From positions 1 through 25,547 of the forward strand of contig CAZSSJ010000017.1 in assembly GCA_964609775.1 (NCBI GenBank): a stretch of 25,547 nt of DNA, given 5' to 3'. The notes beneath the pieces were generated by a model. It made no database searches. It saw nothing but the letters and a program-made list of their open reading frames with translations, and was not told the origin of the DNA. Below are positions 19,890 through 25,547 of the stretch, piece by piece. This DNA is from CAZNUP01 sp964609775 (GTDB lineage Bacteria > Patescibacteriota > Microgenomatia > JAMCZE01). Position 1 is the stretch's first letter. Each line of letters starts with the position of its first letter. Made by a program: the position numbers and the translations under genes.

Positions 19890-20020
19890 TTAAATCTGAA
19901 ATCCGAATCTCGAAATCCGAAACCCTTCGACTTCGCTCGGGGCAAGCAAATAAATAATTTGCCTGTGGTGAGCTTGTCGAACCATTTCGATTTTTGGGTT
20001 TAGAATTTCGGATTTTTTAA
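19890..20020. repeat. Heptamer dyad with REP-like palindromes between rpsU and yqeY
   Basis: AAATCTG, AAATCCG, AATCTCG, AAATCCG on the left and the complementary TTTCGATTTTTGGGTTTAG on the right form outer arms. Inside are CCCTTCGACTTCGCTCGGGG, a GCAAAT/ATTTGC hairpin, and GGTGAGCTTGTCGAACC. It is thus a REP pair nested within a heptamer dyad, ending just before yqeY. Confidence 0.8.
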
Positions 20021-20023
20021 CAA

Positions 20024-20506
20024 TTGCTTCTTGACCAAATTCAATCGGATCTGAATGCGGCGATGAAGGGCAGGGATCAGGCGAAAGTGGATGCGCTGAG
20101 GTTTCTCTTGGGCGAAATCAAAAATCTGGAAATCACCAAGTACCCCCCTTCGTCCTTCGACAAGCTCGGGACTTCGGAGGGGCAAGTCCCTCCATCTCTT
20201 ACTAATGAGGATGTTATCTCTGTCGTCCAGAAACAGGTGAGAACCCATAAGGAGTCGATTGAGATGTTTGAAAAGGGAGGGAGAAGTGATCTGGTGGACA
20301 GGGAACAGGCACAACTTGCCATACTACAGAGTTATCTGCCGGCACAAATGTCTCCTGAGGAGATAAGAAATAAGACAGAAGAAATAAGAAAGAATAACCC
20401 GGAGGCGGATTTTGGGACGATGATGAAGCTGGCGATGCAAGAACTTCGGGGGAGAGCCGATGGGGCGGTTGTATCAAGGCTTCTGAAGAGTATAATCACC
20501 TCATAG
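20024..20506 (+). CDS. yqeY: GatB/YqeY domain protein
   Basis: 160 residues from TTG 20024 (no ATG is available, and the upstream sequence is repeat). YqeY resembles the C-terminal tRNA-binding tail of GatB; its role is uncertain, perhaps tRNA related. Blocks: LRFLLGEIKNLEI, NEDVISVVQKQVRTHKESIEMFEKGGR, LQSYLPAQMSPEEI, MMKLAMQELRGRADGAVVSRLLK. Two insertions keep the frame: a REP palindrome (20146-20181, YPPSSFDKLGTSEG) after LEI, and a heptamer array (20360-20394) coding EEIRNKTEEIRKN in a helix. Confidence 0.88.
   Translation: MLLDQIQSDLNAAMKGRDQAKVDALRFLLGEIKNLEITKYPPSSFDKLGTSEGQVPPSLTNEDVISVVQKQVRTHKESIEMFEKGGRSDLVDREQAQLAILQSYLPAQMSPEEIRNKTEEIRKNNPEADFGTMMKLAMQELRGRADGAVVSRLLKSIITS
20146..20181. 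repeat. REP-like palindrome inside yqeY
   Basis: CCCCTTCG...CGGAGGGG arms around TCCTTCGACAAGCTCGGGAC. It adds about 14 residues to YqeY in frame. Confidence 0.8.
20360..20394. repeat. Heptamer array inside yqeY
   Basis: GAGATAA, GAAATAA, GACAGAA, GAAATAA, GAAAGAA: five units encoding EEIRNKTEEIRKN, in a position that is helical in the family. Confidence 0.75.
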
Positions 20507-20514
20507 GAACTTCG

Positions 20515-20634
20515 TTGAATTTGAAATTTGAATTTTTAAATTTGAATTGAATTTGAAATTAATCAATTTTCAATATTTCAAGTTGAGATATTGGATATTC
20601 ATTTCAAATTTCAAATTGTAAATTTCAAATTGTC
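20515..20634. repeat. AT-rich heptamer dyad between yqeY and ybeY
   Basis: Left units based on AATTTGA, right units based on AAATTTC/AAATTGT, a relative of 10304-10402. It reaches to within a few bases of the ybeY start. Confidence 0.8.
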
Positions 20635-20637
20635 GCC

Positions 20638-21057
20638 TTGGTTAATGTTTTAGTTTCAGCAGACTCAAGATACCCGGTGTCGCGGCCAAAGATCAAAAAT
20701 GTGGTCGAGGAAGTTCTTGTGGAGCGGCGGGTTACTTCTGATTGCGAAGTTTCGGTCCTTATCTGCGGGGCGAGAAAATCCCGGGATCTGGCAAAAAAAT
20801 ATTTAGACGATGACCAGGCGCACAACGTTCTGTCGTTTCCGCTGGTTGATGAAAGGAACCTGGTTTCGCCAACAGCCAAATCGGCCAAGGGATTTGTGGA
20901 GTTTCAGGGAGGAAAGCTGGTTTTAGGGGACATTGTGGTTTGCTACCCGATGGCGCAGGCGGAAGCGAACAGAGACAACATTCTGGTTAACGAGAAGATT
21001 TGTGAGCTGGTGCAGCACGGACTCCTTCATTTGTTGGGAGAACACCACGAGCCCTAG
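20638..21057 (+). CDS. ybeY: Endoribonuclease YbeY (16S rRNA maturation)
   Basis: 139 residues from TTG 20638. YbeY is a zinc-dependent RNase for 16S rRNA 3'-end maturation and ribosome quality control. The motif HGLLHLLGEHHE near the C-terminus matches HGxLHLxGxDH with one change: the residue before the last metal His is His/Glu rather than Asp. The middle contains DDDQAHNVLSFPL, the substrate-loop motif (usually TDVLSFP). No ATG is available, and the upstream region is a repeat. Confidence 0.88.
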   Translation: MVNVLVSADSRYPVSRPKIKNVVEEVLVERRVTSDCEVSVLICGARKSRDLAKKYLDDDQAHNVLSFPLVDERNLVSPTAKSAKGFVEFQGGKLVLGDIVVCYPMAQAEANRDNILVNEKICELVQHGLLHLLGEHHEP

Positions 21058-21107
21058 CGAAGCTAGGGAATTTGCGTGAAGCTTTGCTTCACAGTTGCTT
21101 TGCAGCT
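21052..21107. repeat. Three consecutive triloop hairpins after ybeY
   Basis: CCCTAGC-GAA-GCTAGGG (21052-21068, including the ybeY stop), GTGAAGC-TTT-GCTTCAC (21076-21092) and AGTTGC-TTT-GCAGCT (21093-21107). All have three-base loops and no T tract. A partial AATTTGA array follows. Confidence 0.8.
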
Positions 21108-21155
21108 CAATTTGAAATTTACAATTTTTAATTAATACTTCATAATGCTCCTGGT

Positions 21156-22511
21156 ATGCTTTACTTGAAATATCGACCGCAGATCATAGAAGAGCTTGAC
21201 AACGAGCGAATTAGGGAGACTTTGGGTAAGAAGCTTTTGAACAATGAGTGGGCGCATGCTTATCTTCTGATTGGGACGCGGGGATCGGGGAAGACGACGA
21301 TGGCGCGGCTGATTGCCAAGACTGTTAATTGTGTTCGGCGGAAAAAAGGGGAGGAGGCGTGTAATCGTTGCGAGTCCTGCCTGGCCATTACGGCTGGAGG
21401 AAGCTTGGATGTGATGGAGATCGACGCGGCGTCTAACACCGGGGTGGATGACATCCGGGAATTGCGGGAAAGGGTCAAGCTGGCACCGACGGCTTCGAGG
21501 TTCAAGGTTTATATTATTGATGAAGCCCATATGTTGTCGAATTCGGCGTTTAACGCGCTTCTTAAAACTTTGGAAGAGCCGCCGGAACATGTGATTTTTG
21601 TTCTGGCGACGACGGATCCGCAGAAGCTTCCGGCGACAATCGTTTCCCGGTGTCTGGTTTATGACTTCGGCCAGGCGAGTGAAACAGAGATTATTCGGTC
21701 GGTGAAACGCGTGATTGCTGGCGAAGGGATTGAGGCGAGTGAGGAGGCCGTGAGGCTGATTGCCAAGAGAGCTAATGGGTCGCTGCGGGATGCGCACAAG
21801 ATGATTGACCAGCTGGCGATGGGGGACCGGAAGATTTCGAAAGATGAGGTGCTGGCGTTTGAGGGAGGGGATAGGGCGGAAGAGACGGCGGAGAAGCTTC
21901 TGGCCTTGCTGGCAGGCAAAGACAGTCGGAAGAGTTTGGAGATGGTTGAGGGTTATGTGGGGGGTGGGGGGAGAGTGCGAGAGCTTTTGGTGAGTCTTCT
22001 AGAGAGGTTGCGGGAAGCGCTTCTTCGCCGAAGCGGGATGGTGGTTGAGGGAATTGAGCTGGACATGACGACGGCGGAAATTCAGAAACTCGTTGGGGCG
22101 CTCATTGAGGCGGGAAGCTTGGTTCGGGAGAGTCCGGTTGCCCAGCTGCCGCTGGAGATGGTGATTGTAGAGTTTTGTTCGCAAGGCACGAAAGTGACGT
22201 CAGTTACATCAGTGACACCGGTCACAGAAGTTACACAAGTGACTAAAGTTGCAGAAAAAGTTGATGACATTGCAGAAAAGTGGGGCGAGATTTTGGCGGC
22301 GGTCAAGCCGCATAATAATAATTTGTCGGCCCTGTTGCGGTCAAGCCGACCGCGCGGCTTTGATGGGGAATTTTTGACCATCGAAGCTTTTTATAAGTTT
22401 CACCGGGATAAGCTCATGGAAGTGAAGAATCGGGAGATCTTGGAGAAGGTGATTTCTGGTATAATGGGGAAGGAAATCAAAGTTAAGTTTGCGCTGGCAG
22501 AGAAAAAGTAA
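21156..22511 (+). CDS. dnaX: DNA polymerase III subunit gamma/tau (short)
   Basis: 451 residues. A CATAAT lies about 10 bases before ATG 21156. DnaX is the clamp-loader ATPase. Walker A GTRGSGKT (40-47), a four-Cys zinc module (Cys59, 69, 72, 75), Walker B IIDEAH (about 120-125) and the sensor/arginine-finger region LATTDPQKLPATIVSRC. Domain III follows, then a linker with six VTx triplets (22194-22247) and a ~90-residue tail; the long tau domains of E. coli are absent. No programmed frameshift site (A-rich heptamer) is evident. The neighbours ybaB and recR match the classic dnaX-ybaB-recR cluster. Confidence 0.95.
   Translation: MLYLKYRPQIIEELDNERIRETLGKKLLNNEWAHAYLLIGTRGSGKTTMARLIAKTVNCVRRKKGEEACNRCESCLAITAGGSLDVMEIDAASNTGVDDIRELRERVKLAPTASRFKVYIIDEAHMLSNSAFNALLKTLEEPPEHVIFVLATTDPQKLPATIVSRCLVYDFGQASETEIIRSVKRVIAGEGIEASEEAVRLIAKRANGSLRDAHKMIDQLAMGDRKISKDEVLAFEGGDRAEETAEKLLALLAGKDSRKSLEMVEGYVGGGGRVRELLVSLLERLREALLRRSGMVVEGIELDMTTAEIQKLVGALIEAGSLVRESPVAQLPLEMVIVEFCSQGTKVTSVTSVTPVTEVTQVTKVAEKVDDIAEKWGEILAAVKPHNNNLSALLRSSRPRGFDGEFLTIEAFYKFHRDKLMEVKNREILEKVISGIMGKEIKVKFALAEKK
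22194..22247 (+). repeat. Nine-base coding repeat (VTx)6 in dnaX
   Basis: Six degenerate 9-base units read VTS, VTS, VTP, VTE, VTQ, VTK. It lies in the linker after the ATPase and collar region and varies mostly at the third residue. Confidence 0.85.
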
Positions 22512-22647
22512 AATTCGAAATTCTAAATCCGAAATCTCAAACAAATTCAAAATCTTAAATCCAAATTCTTTAAACGCTAGCTGTTTTGAATTTAGGAAAT
22601 TTGAATTTCGAAATTGTTTCGGGTTTTGAGTTTAGGATTTTGGATAG
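22512..22647. repeat. Heptamer-based inverted repeat between dnaX and ybaB
   Basis: Starts AAATTCG, AAATTCT, AAATCCG, AAATCTC, then AAACAAATTCAAAATC, with a complementary right arm ending in GAGTTTAGGATTTTGGAT. Close relative of 9727-9855, sharing CCGAAATCTCAAACAAATTC exactly. Confidence 0.9.
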
Positions 22648-22664
22648 TGTAGGGGGTGTTAAGG

Positions 22665-22970
22665 ATGGGTTTATTAGATGGTGTTAAACAGTTAGGGGAT
22701 CTTAATCAGATGCGCAAGACGGCGCAGCAAATTCAGTCGCAACTGGCGGCGGAGAGGGTGGAAGTGGTGAAGCAGACGTCAAAAGGGACTTTAAAGATCG
22801 TCCTGACCGGCGATCAGAAGGTCTTGGAAGTGTCGCTGGACGGGGTGCGGGACTATGAGTTGGAAGCGGCTCTGGGCGAAGCGCTTTATAAATCTCAGAT
22901 GGTCGCGGCCTCGAAATTGCAACAGTTGTCAGGAGGAATGGGGGGACTCATGGGCGGCGGGGGGCAGTAG
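22665..22970 (+). CDS. ybaB: YbaB/EbfC nucleoid-associated protein
   Basis: 101 residues from ATG 22665, with AGGGGGTG about 6 bases upstream; a GTG at 22656 is also in frame. YbaB binds DNA as a dimer and often lies between dnaX and recR. Typical pattern: long N-terminal helix (LLDGVKQLGDLNQMRKTAQQ), then beta strands (TLKIVLTGDQKVLEVSLDG) and a C-terminal Gly-rich tail (GGMGGLMGGGGQ). Confidence 0.93.
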   Translation: MGLLDGVKQLGDLNQMRKTAQQIQSQLAAERVEVVKQTSKGTLKIVLTGDQKVLEVSLDGVRDYELEAALGEALYKSQMVAASKLQQLSGGMGGLMGGGGQ

Positions 22971-22976
22971 AATGAT

Positions 22977-23011
22977 CAATTAGCAATGACCAATGGCCAA
23001 TGACCATTTGG
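22977..23011. repeat. CAATGAC heptamer array between ybaB and sigA
   Basis: CAATTAG, CAATGAC, CAATGGC, CAATGAC, CATTTGG: five units between two convergent stop codons. Relatives are inside recR (24617-24644) and before the gene at 24777. Confidence 0.85.
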
Positions 23012-23027
23012 AGTCATGTTTTGGATT

Positions 23028-24059
23028 TTATTCGAGATAGTCGCGGAGTTTGCGGGTGCGGGAGGGGTGGCGGAGTTTTTTGAGGGCTTTGGCTTCGATC
23101 TGGCGGATTCTTTCGCGGGTGCAGCCCCCCAACTCTTGACCGATTTCTTCAAGGGTACGGAAAATGCCGTCTATTAATCCGTATCTGAGCGCCAGGACAA
23201 GTTCTTCCCTTGAAGTGAGTTGTCGAAGTACGGCTTCAATGTCTTCTTTCAATAGGGTGTGGAAAGCAGCGCTTTGCGGGTCTTGGTGGACATCATCAGG
23301 GACAAGACTGGCTAGGGTAGCGTTGTCATCGTCCGGGAATGAAGGTGCTTCGAGAGAAAGTGGCTGTTGGGGAATTGCCTCCAATTTCTTGACCTTTCTG
23401 ACGGGAACATTTAATGCTTCGGCTGTTTCTTCAAGGGTGGGGTGGCGATGGTCTCTTTGAGTCAGCTGACTCACAACTCTTGTCATCGTATCGACCTCAC
23501 TTTGCACATCACTTGGATGACTAATGAGGCCATGTGCAGCGATGGCTTCCTGCATGTTCTTGCGGATCCACCAGGTGGCATAGGTCGAGAATCTAAAGCC
23601 CTTGTGTGGGTCGAACTTATCGACTGCCTGCATTAGGCCGATGCTGCCTTCTTGGATCAGATCGAAGAAAGGAACGCCGCGTCCAACATATCTCTTGGCG
23701 ATGGAAACGACGAGTCGTAGGTTAGCAGCAGCTAATTCTTTTCTGGCCAGTTGGCTATCCTCTTCAACTCTTTTTAATTGTTTCTTTTCTGCCCCAGAAT
23801 TGTTTCCCTTATCCAGTTTTGCCCGGGCTGTTCTTCCTGCTTCGATTCTTACGGCTAATTTGATTTCCTCTTGAGCGGTAAGGAGTGGGTATTGCCTGAT
23901 GCTTTCAAGATATTGTCCCAATGGGCCATTTAAGTGATCGGGTTTTTGTTCATGGCCGTTTGAGGGTGGGCGGACTGGCTGGCGGCGAGTATTTGCTTGG
24001 TGTGAAACACGGTTTTCGGCTGGGTGAGGAGATGGAGTTTCTGGTTTGTGTTTTGGCAT
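23028..24059 (-). CDS. sigA: RNA polymerase primary sigma factor (sigma-70/SigA type)
   Basis: About 343 residues from ATG 24059; an in-frame TTG at 24071 lies 9 bases after a TAAAAT and would be a leaderless alternative. A Pro/His-rich N-terminal extension replaces region 1.1. Region 1.2 GPLGQYLESIRQYPLLTAQEE, region 2 with AANLRLVVSIAKRY, FFDLIQEGSIGLMQAVDKFD and FRFSTYATWWIRKNMQEAI (the -10 recognition helix), region 3 with HPTLEETAEALN, and region 4 LRYGLIDG ... RERIRQIEAKALKKLRH (the -35 helix-turn-helix). A complete housekeeping sigma, consistent with the TTGACA/TATAAT boxes in the window. Divergent from recR. Confidence 0.94.
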   Translation of the reverse strand: MPKHKPETPSPHPAENRVSHQANTRRQPVRPPSNGHEQKPDHLNGPLGQYLESIRQYPLLTAQEEIKLAVRIEAGRTARAKLDKGNNSGAEKKQLKRVEEDSQLARKELAAANLRLVVSIAKRYVGRGVPFFDLIQEGSIGLMQAVDKFDPHKGFRFSTYATWWIRKNMQEAIAAHGLISHPSDVQSEVDTMTRVVSQLTQRDHRHPTLEETAEALNVPVRKVKKLEAIPQQPLSLEAPSFPDDDNATLASLVPDDVHQDPQSAAFHTLLKEDIEAVLRQLTSREELVLALRYGLIDGIFRTLEEIGQELGGCTRERIRQIEAKALKKLRHPSRTRKLRDYLE

Positions 24060-24110
24060 GGAACGGGGCAATTTAGGTGGATTTTAGCATCTTTGGCTGT
24101 TTTTGTTTGA

Positions 24111-24116
24111 TACAAT
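24111..24116 (+). promoter_or_regulatory. -10 box of recR
   Basis: TACAAT 7 bases before the ATG at 24124. The minus-strand TAAAAT of sigA lies some 30 bases away, so the two promoters are back to back. Confidence 0.55.
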
Positions 24117-24123
24117 ATGGCTG

Positions 24124-24759
24124 ATGAATTTTCCGAGGCAGATTCAGAATTTGATTGAAGCTTTTGAGAGATTGCCGGGGGTGGGGCCGAAGACGGCGGA
24201 GAGGCTGACGTTCTATCTGCTGCACGTGCCGGACACGGAGATTAAAAAGTTTGGCGAGGCGGTGGCGGGGCTTAAATCCGGGATTGTGCTGTGCCGGATT
24301 TGCAAGAACGTTTCCGAAACTGAGGTTTGCGCCATTTGTGGTGATTCTAAAAGGGATCAGAGCACGATTTGTGTCGTGGAGAATCCGCTGGATGTCTTCA
24401 GTTTGGAGAAGACGGGGAAATTCGGCGGGGTCTATCATGTTTTGCACGGGGTCATTAACCCGCTCGAAAATATCGGACCGGAGGAATTGTATATCCAGGA
24501 TTTAATCAAGAGGTTAGAGGTTAGAGGTGAGAGGTTAGAGATTAAAGAGGTAATCTTGGCTTTAAATCCGACGATGGAAGGGGAAGCGACAGCCATGTTT
24601 CTCACGAAACAAATTCGCAATGAGCAATCACCAATGAGCAATAAAGAAAAATTTACGATCACGAGGTTGGGGGTGGGGATGCCGATGGGGGGAGATGTGC
24701 AGTATGCGGATGAGACGACACTGGGAAGGGCGTTAGAAGGGCGAAGGACGTACGAATAA
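24124..24759 (+). CDS. recR: Recombination mediator RecR
   Basis: 211 residues from ATG 24124 (an upstream in-frame ATG at 24103 precedes the -10 box). RecR acts with RecO/RecF to load RecA at gaps. Helix-hairpin-helix FERLPGVGPKTAERLTFYLL, zinc finger Cys57/Cys60/Cys69/Cys72, Toprim domain (ICVVENPLDVFSLEKTG ... EVILALNPTMEGEATA) and the C-terminal RLGVGMPMGGDVQYADETTL. Two heptamer arrays are in frame: TTAGAGG units (24514-24548, RLEVRGERLEIKE) before the Toprim strand, and CAATGA-type units (24617-24644, RNEQSPMSNK) after the helix following it. Both segments replace or extend loops that are shorter in the family. Confidence 0.95.
   Translation: MNFPRQIQNLIEAFERLPGVGPKTAERLTFYLLHVPDTEIKKFGEAVAGLKSGIVLCRICKNVSETEVCAICGDSKRDQSTICVVENPLDVFSLEKTGKFGGVYHVLHGVINPLENIGPEELYIQDLIKRLEVRGERLEIKEVILALNPTMEGEATAMFLTKQIRNEQSPMSNKEKFTITRLGVGMPMGGDVQYADETTLGRALEGRRTYE
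24514..24548. repeat. TTAGAGG heptamer array inside recR
   Basis: TTAGAGG, TTAGAGG, TGAGAGG, TTAGAGA, TTAAAGA. Matches the proS array at 13274-13308. Confidence 0.9.
24617..24644. repeat. CAATGA heptamer array inside recR
   Basis: GCAATGA, GCAATCA, CCAATGA, GCAATAA. Same family as 22977-23011 and 24760-24780. Confidence 0.85.
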
Positions 24760-24780
24760 CCAATGTTCAATAACCAATGA
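24760..24780. repeat. Heptamer array supplying a start codon
   Basis: CCAATGT, TCAATAA, CCAATGA fill the gap after recR; the last unit contains the ATG of the next gene. Confidence 0.8.
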
Positions 24781-25310
24781 AAAACTTAAACACGAACGAT
24801 TTTAAGGATGAACTTGGGGAGCAGGTGAAGGATGTGGGGGAGAAGGTAGTGGTGGGGGCTAAGGGATATGCGAAAATTGCTAAGGCGCAGATTATGGGGA
24901 CGGCGGGGGATGACCAGACGAAGGCAGTGGGTAGTGGGACGATGAGAGAGACAAAAGATAATGGACAAGAGACAAAAGTGGGAAAAATGGATGATGGAAC
25001 GGGGAAGAAGATTGATCCGGTGACGGGTAAACCAGTGATCAAGAAACAGACATTGACGCATCTGACAACAGCCGCTAATCAGCTGCGTTTGGCAAAGCTC
25101 AAAAAGATTCGGGAAGAACTGGAGAAACAGCGATTGAAAGTGACGGGGGAGAAAGAAAAGTTAGCGCCTCTGGAAGCGGCTAAAAATCAAGGAGCCGGCC
25201 CCGTGATGCCAGGAGAGAGTGCCGAGAAACAACCGAAGGAGGATGTTGTTGCCAAGACACTCAAGGGTTCAAAGTCGACGGGGGAGTTTAAAGGGCTGAT
25301 TGGAGGATAG
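24777..25310 (+). CDS. Hypothetical protein, Lys/Glu-rich
   Basis: 177 residues, hydrophilic, with high Lys, Glu, Gly and Thr. Predicted helices at ~5-40 (DFKDELGEQVKDVGEKVVVG) and ~92-130 (coiled-coil-like QLRLAKLKKIREELEKQRLK) with disordered segments between and after. A heptamer array (24948-24982) encodes part of the disordered middle (RETKDNGQETKV). The start codon lies in another array. No family recognised. The position directly after recR suggests co-transcription. Confidence 0.65.
   Translation: MKNLNTNDFKDELGEQVKDVGEKVVVGAKGYAKIAKAQIMGTAGDDQTKAVGSGTMRETKDNGQETKVGKMDDGTGKKIDPVTGKPVIKKQTLTHLTTAANQLRLAKLKKIREELEKQRLKVTGEKEKLAPLEAAKNQGAGPVMPGESAEKQPKEDVVAKTLKGSKSTGEFKGLIGG
24948..24982. 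repeat. Heptamer array inside the 24777-25310 gene
   Basis: GAGACAA, AAGATAA, TGGACAA, GAGACAA, AAGTGGG: five units in frame. Confidence 0.75.
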
Positions 25311-25326
25311 GTGATGAGACTAAAAT

Positions 25327-25512
25327 GAGGTTTGGAGTGAAATTCTGTCAGACTTCTGTGTCAATTTGTCTGCCGGGTCGGCTTTCGCCGGTGTTGTCGG
25401 ATTAGTCGGTACTGAAAGGCCGTTTATCGGGAGACTTGGTGTTTTAATTGCCTATCTTGTTCCAGCGATTGTATTTTTAGTTGTTTCGTATAAAACAGGA
25501 CTTACGCGGTAA
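25327..25512 (+). CDS. Small two-span membrane protein, start uncertain
   Basis: The frame from about 25327 to TAA 25510-25512 reads WSEILSDFCVNLSAGSAFAG, then VVGLVG, FIGRLGVLIAYLVPAIVFLV and a basic end. It looks like the small CPR-type membrane proteins with an NLSAG motif at the start of the first helix. No ATG is in frame; TAAAAT at 25321-25326 could be a -10 box, so a non-ATG start (CTG 25345 or TTG 25366) or a small frameshift with ATG 25325 is possible. Its stop lies inside the terminator hairpin. Confidence 0.45.
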   Translation, partial: EVWSEILSDFCVNLSAGSAFAGVVGLVGTERPFIGRLGVLIAYLVPAIVFLVVSYKTGLTR

Positions 25513-25530
25513 GTCCATGAATTTTTTGGG
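25498..25530 (+). terminator. Terminator after the last small gene
   Basis: GGACTTAC-GCG-GTAAGTCC, a perfect 8-bp stem with a three-base loop, followed after five bases by six T. It includes the stop codon of the preceding ORF. Confidence 0.7.
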
Positions 25531-25547
25531 TTTCTCCCACTAAAAGA

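Noticed and set aside
21500..22260. Programmed frameshifting in dnaX (tau/gamma)
   Set aside because: No A-rich slippery heptamer with a following stem was seen; the protein is short and continuous.
22977..23011. A CRISPR array, because short repeats follow each other
   Set aside because: Units are 7 bases without spacers, and no cas genes are present in the window.

Overview
The window reads like a genome of the Candidate Phyla Radiation (Patescibacteria, probably Microgenomates-like). That is an inference from gene content, not a database result. The signs are very compact housekeeping genes, an EF-Ts of only 148 residues, a proline--tRNA ligase in which a zinc ribbon stands where the editing domain should be, a rpsB-tsf-frr order without pyrH, and start codons placed 6-10 bases after a -10 box (leaderless mRNAs).

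Layout. 1-210: the first 53 codons of dihydrofolate reductase (folA), cut by what looks like the end of an IS30-family element. 241-940: vapBC toxin-antitoxin module on the minus strand. 1004-2778: DUF4153/DUF4173-like membrane protein split by a frameshift. 2830-3050: structured, tRNA-like RNA candidate on the minus strand. 3066-5855: glyA and folD (one-carbon metabolism) around a small unknown gene. 5886-8907: secreted glycosidase-like protein with a dockerin, overlapping a gene for a cohesin-like surface protein. 8998-13564: rpsB, tsf, frr, M50 site-2 protease, proS. 13572-16194: small genes, an M20 peptidase and a second vapBC. 16200-17900: an island of very small genes with strong Shine-Dalgarno sites, hairpins and an attenuator-like leader. 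17900-21057: M29-type aminopeptidase, HIT protein, rpsU, yqeY, ybeY. 21156-24759: dnaX, ybaB, sigA (reverse), recR; the dnaX-ybaB-recR set is a conserved replication/repair neighbourhood. 24777-25512: two unknown small genes and a terminator.

The most striking feature is repeated sequence. Degenerate tandem arrays with a period of exactly 7 bases occur between genes (often as large inverted repeats) and, in frame, inside conserved genes (folD, proS, the M20 peptidase, yqeY, recR). They supply the last residues and stop codon of rpsB and the start codon of the gene at 24777. A second class, palindromes of about 20 bases built around CTTCGAC...GCTCAGG, also sits in frame in several genes, and a third, nested palindrome of about 58 bases occurs twice. 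Together these suggest that families of short mobile or self-expanding repeats are tolerated inside essential genes of a reduced genome.
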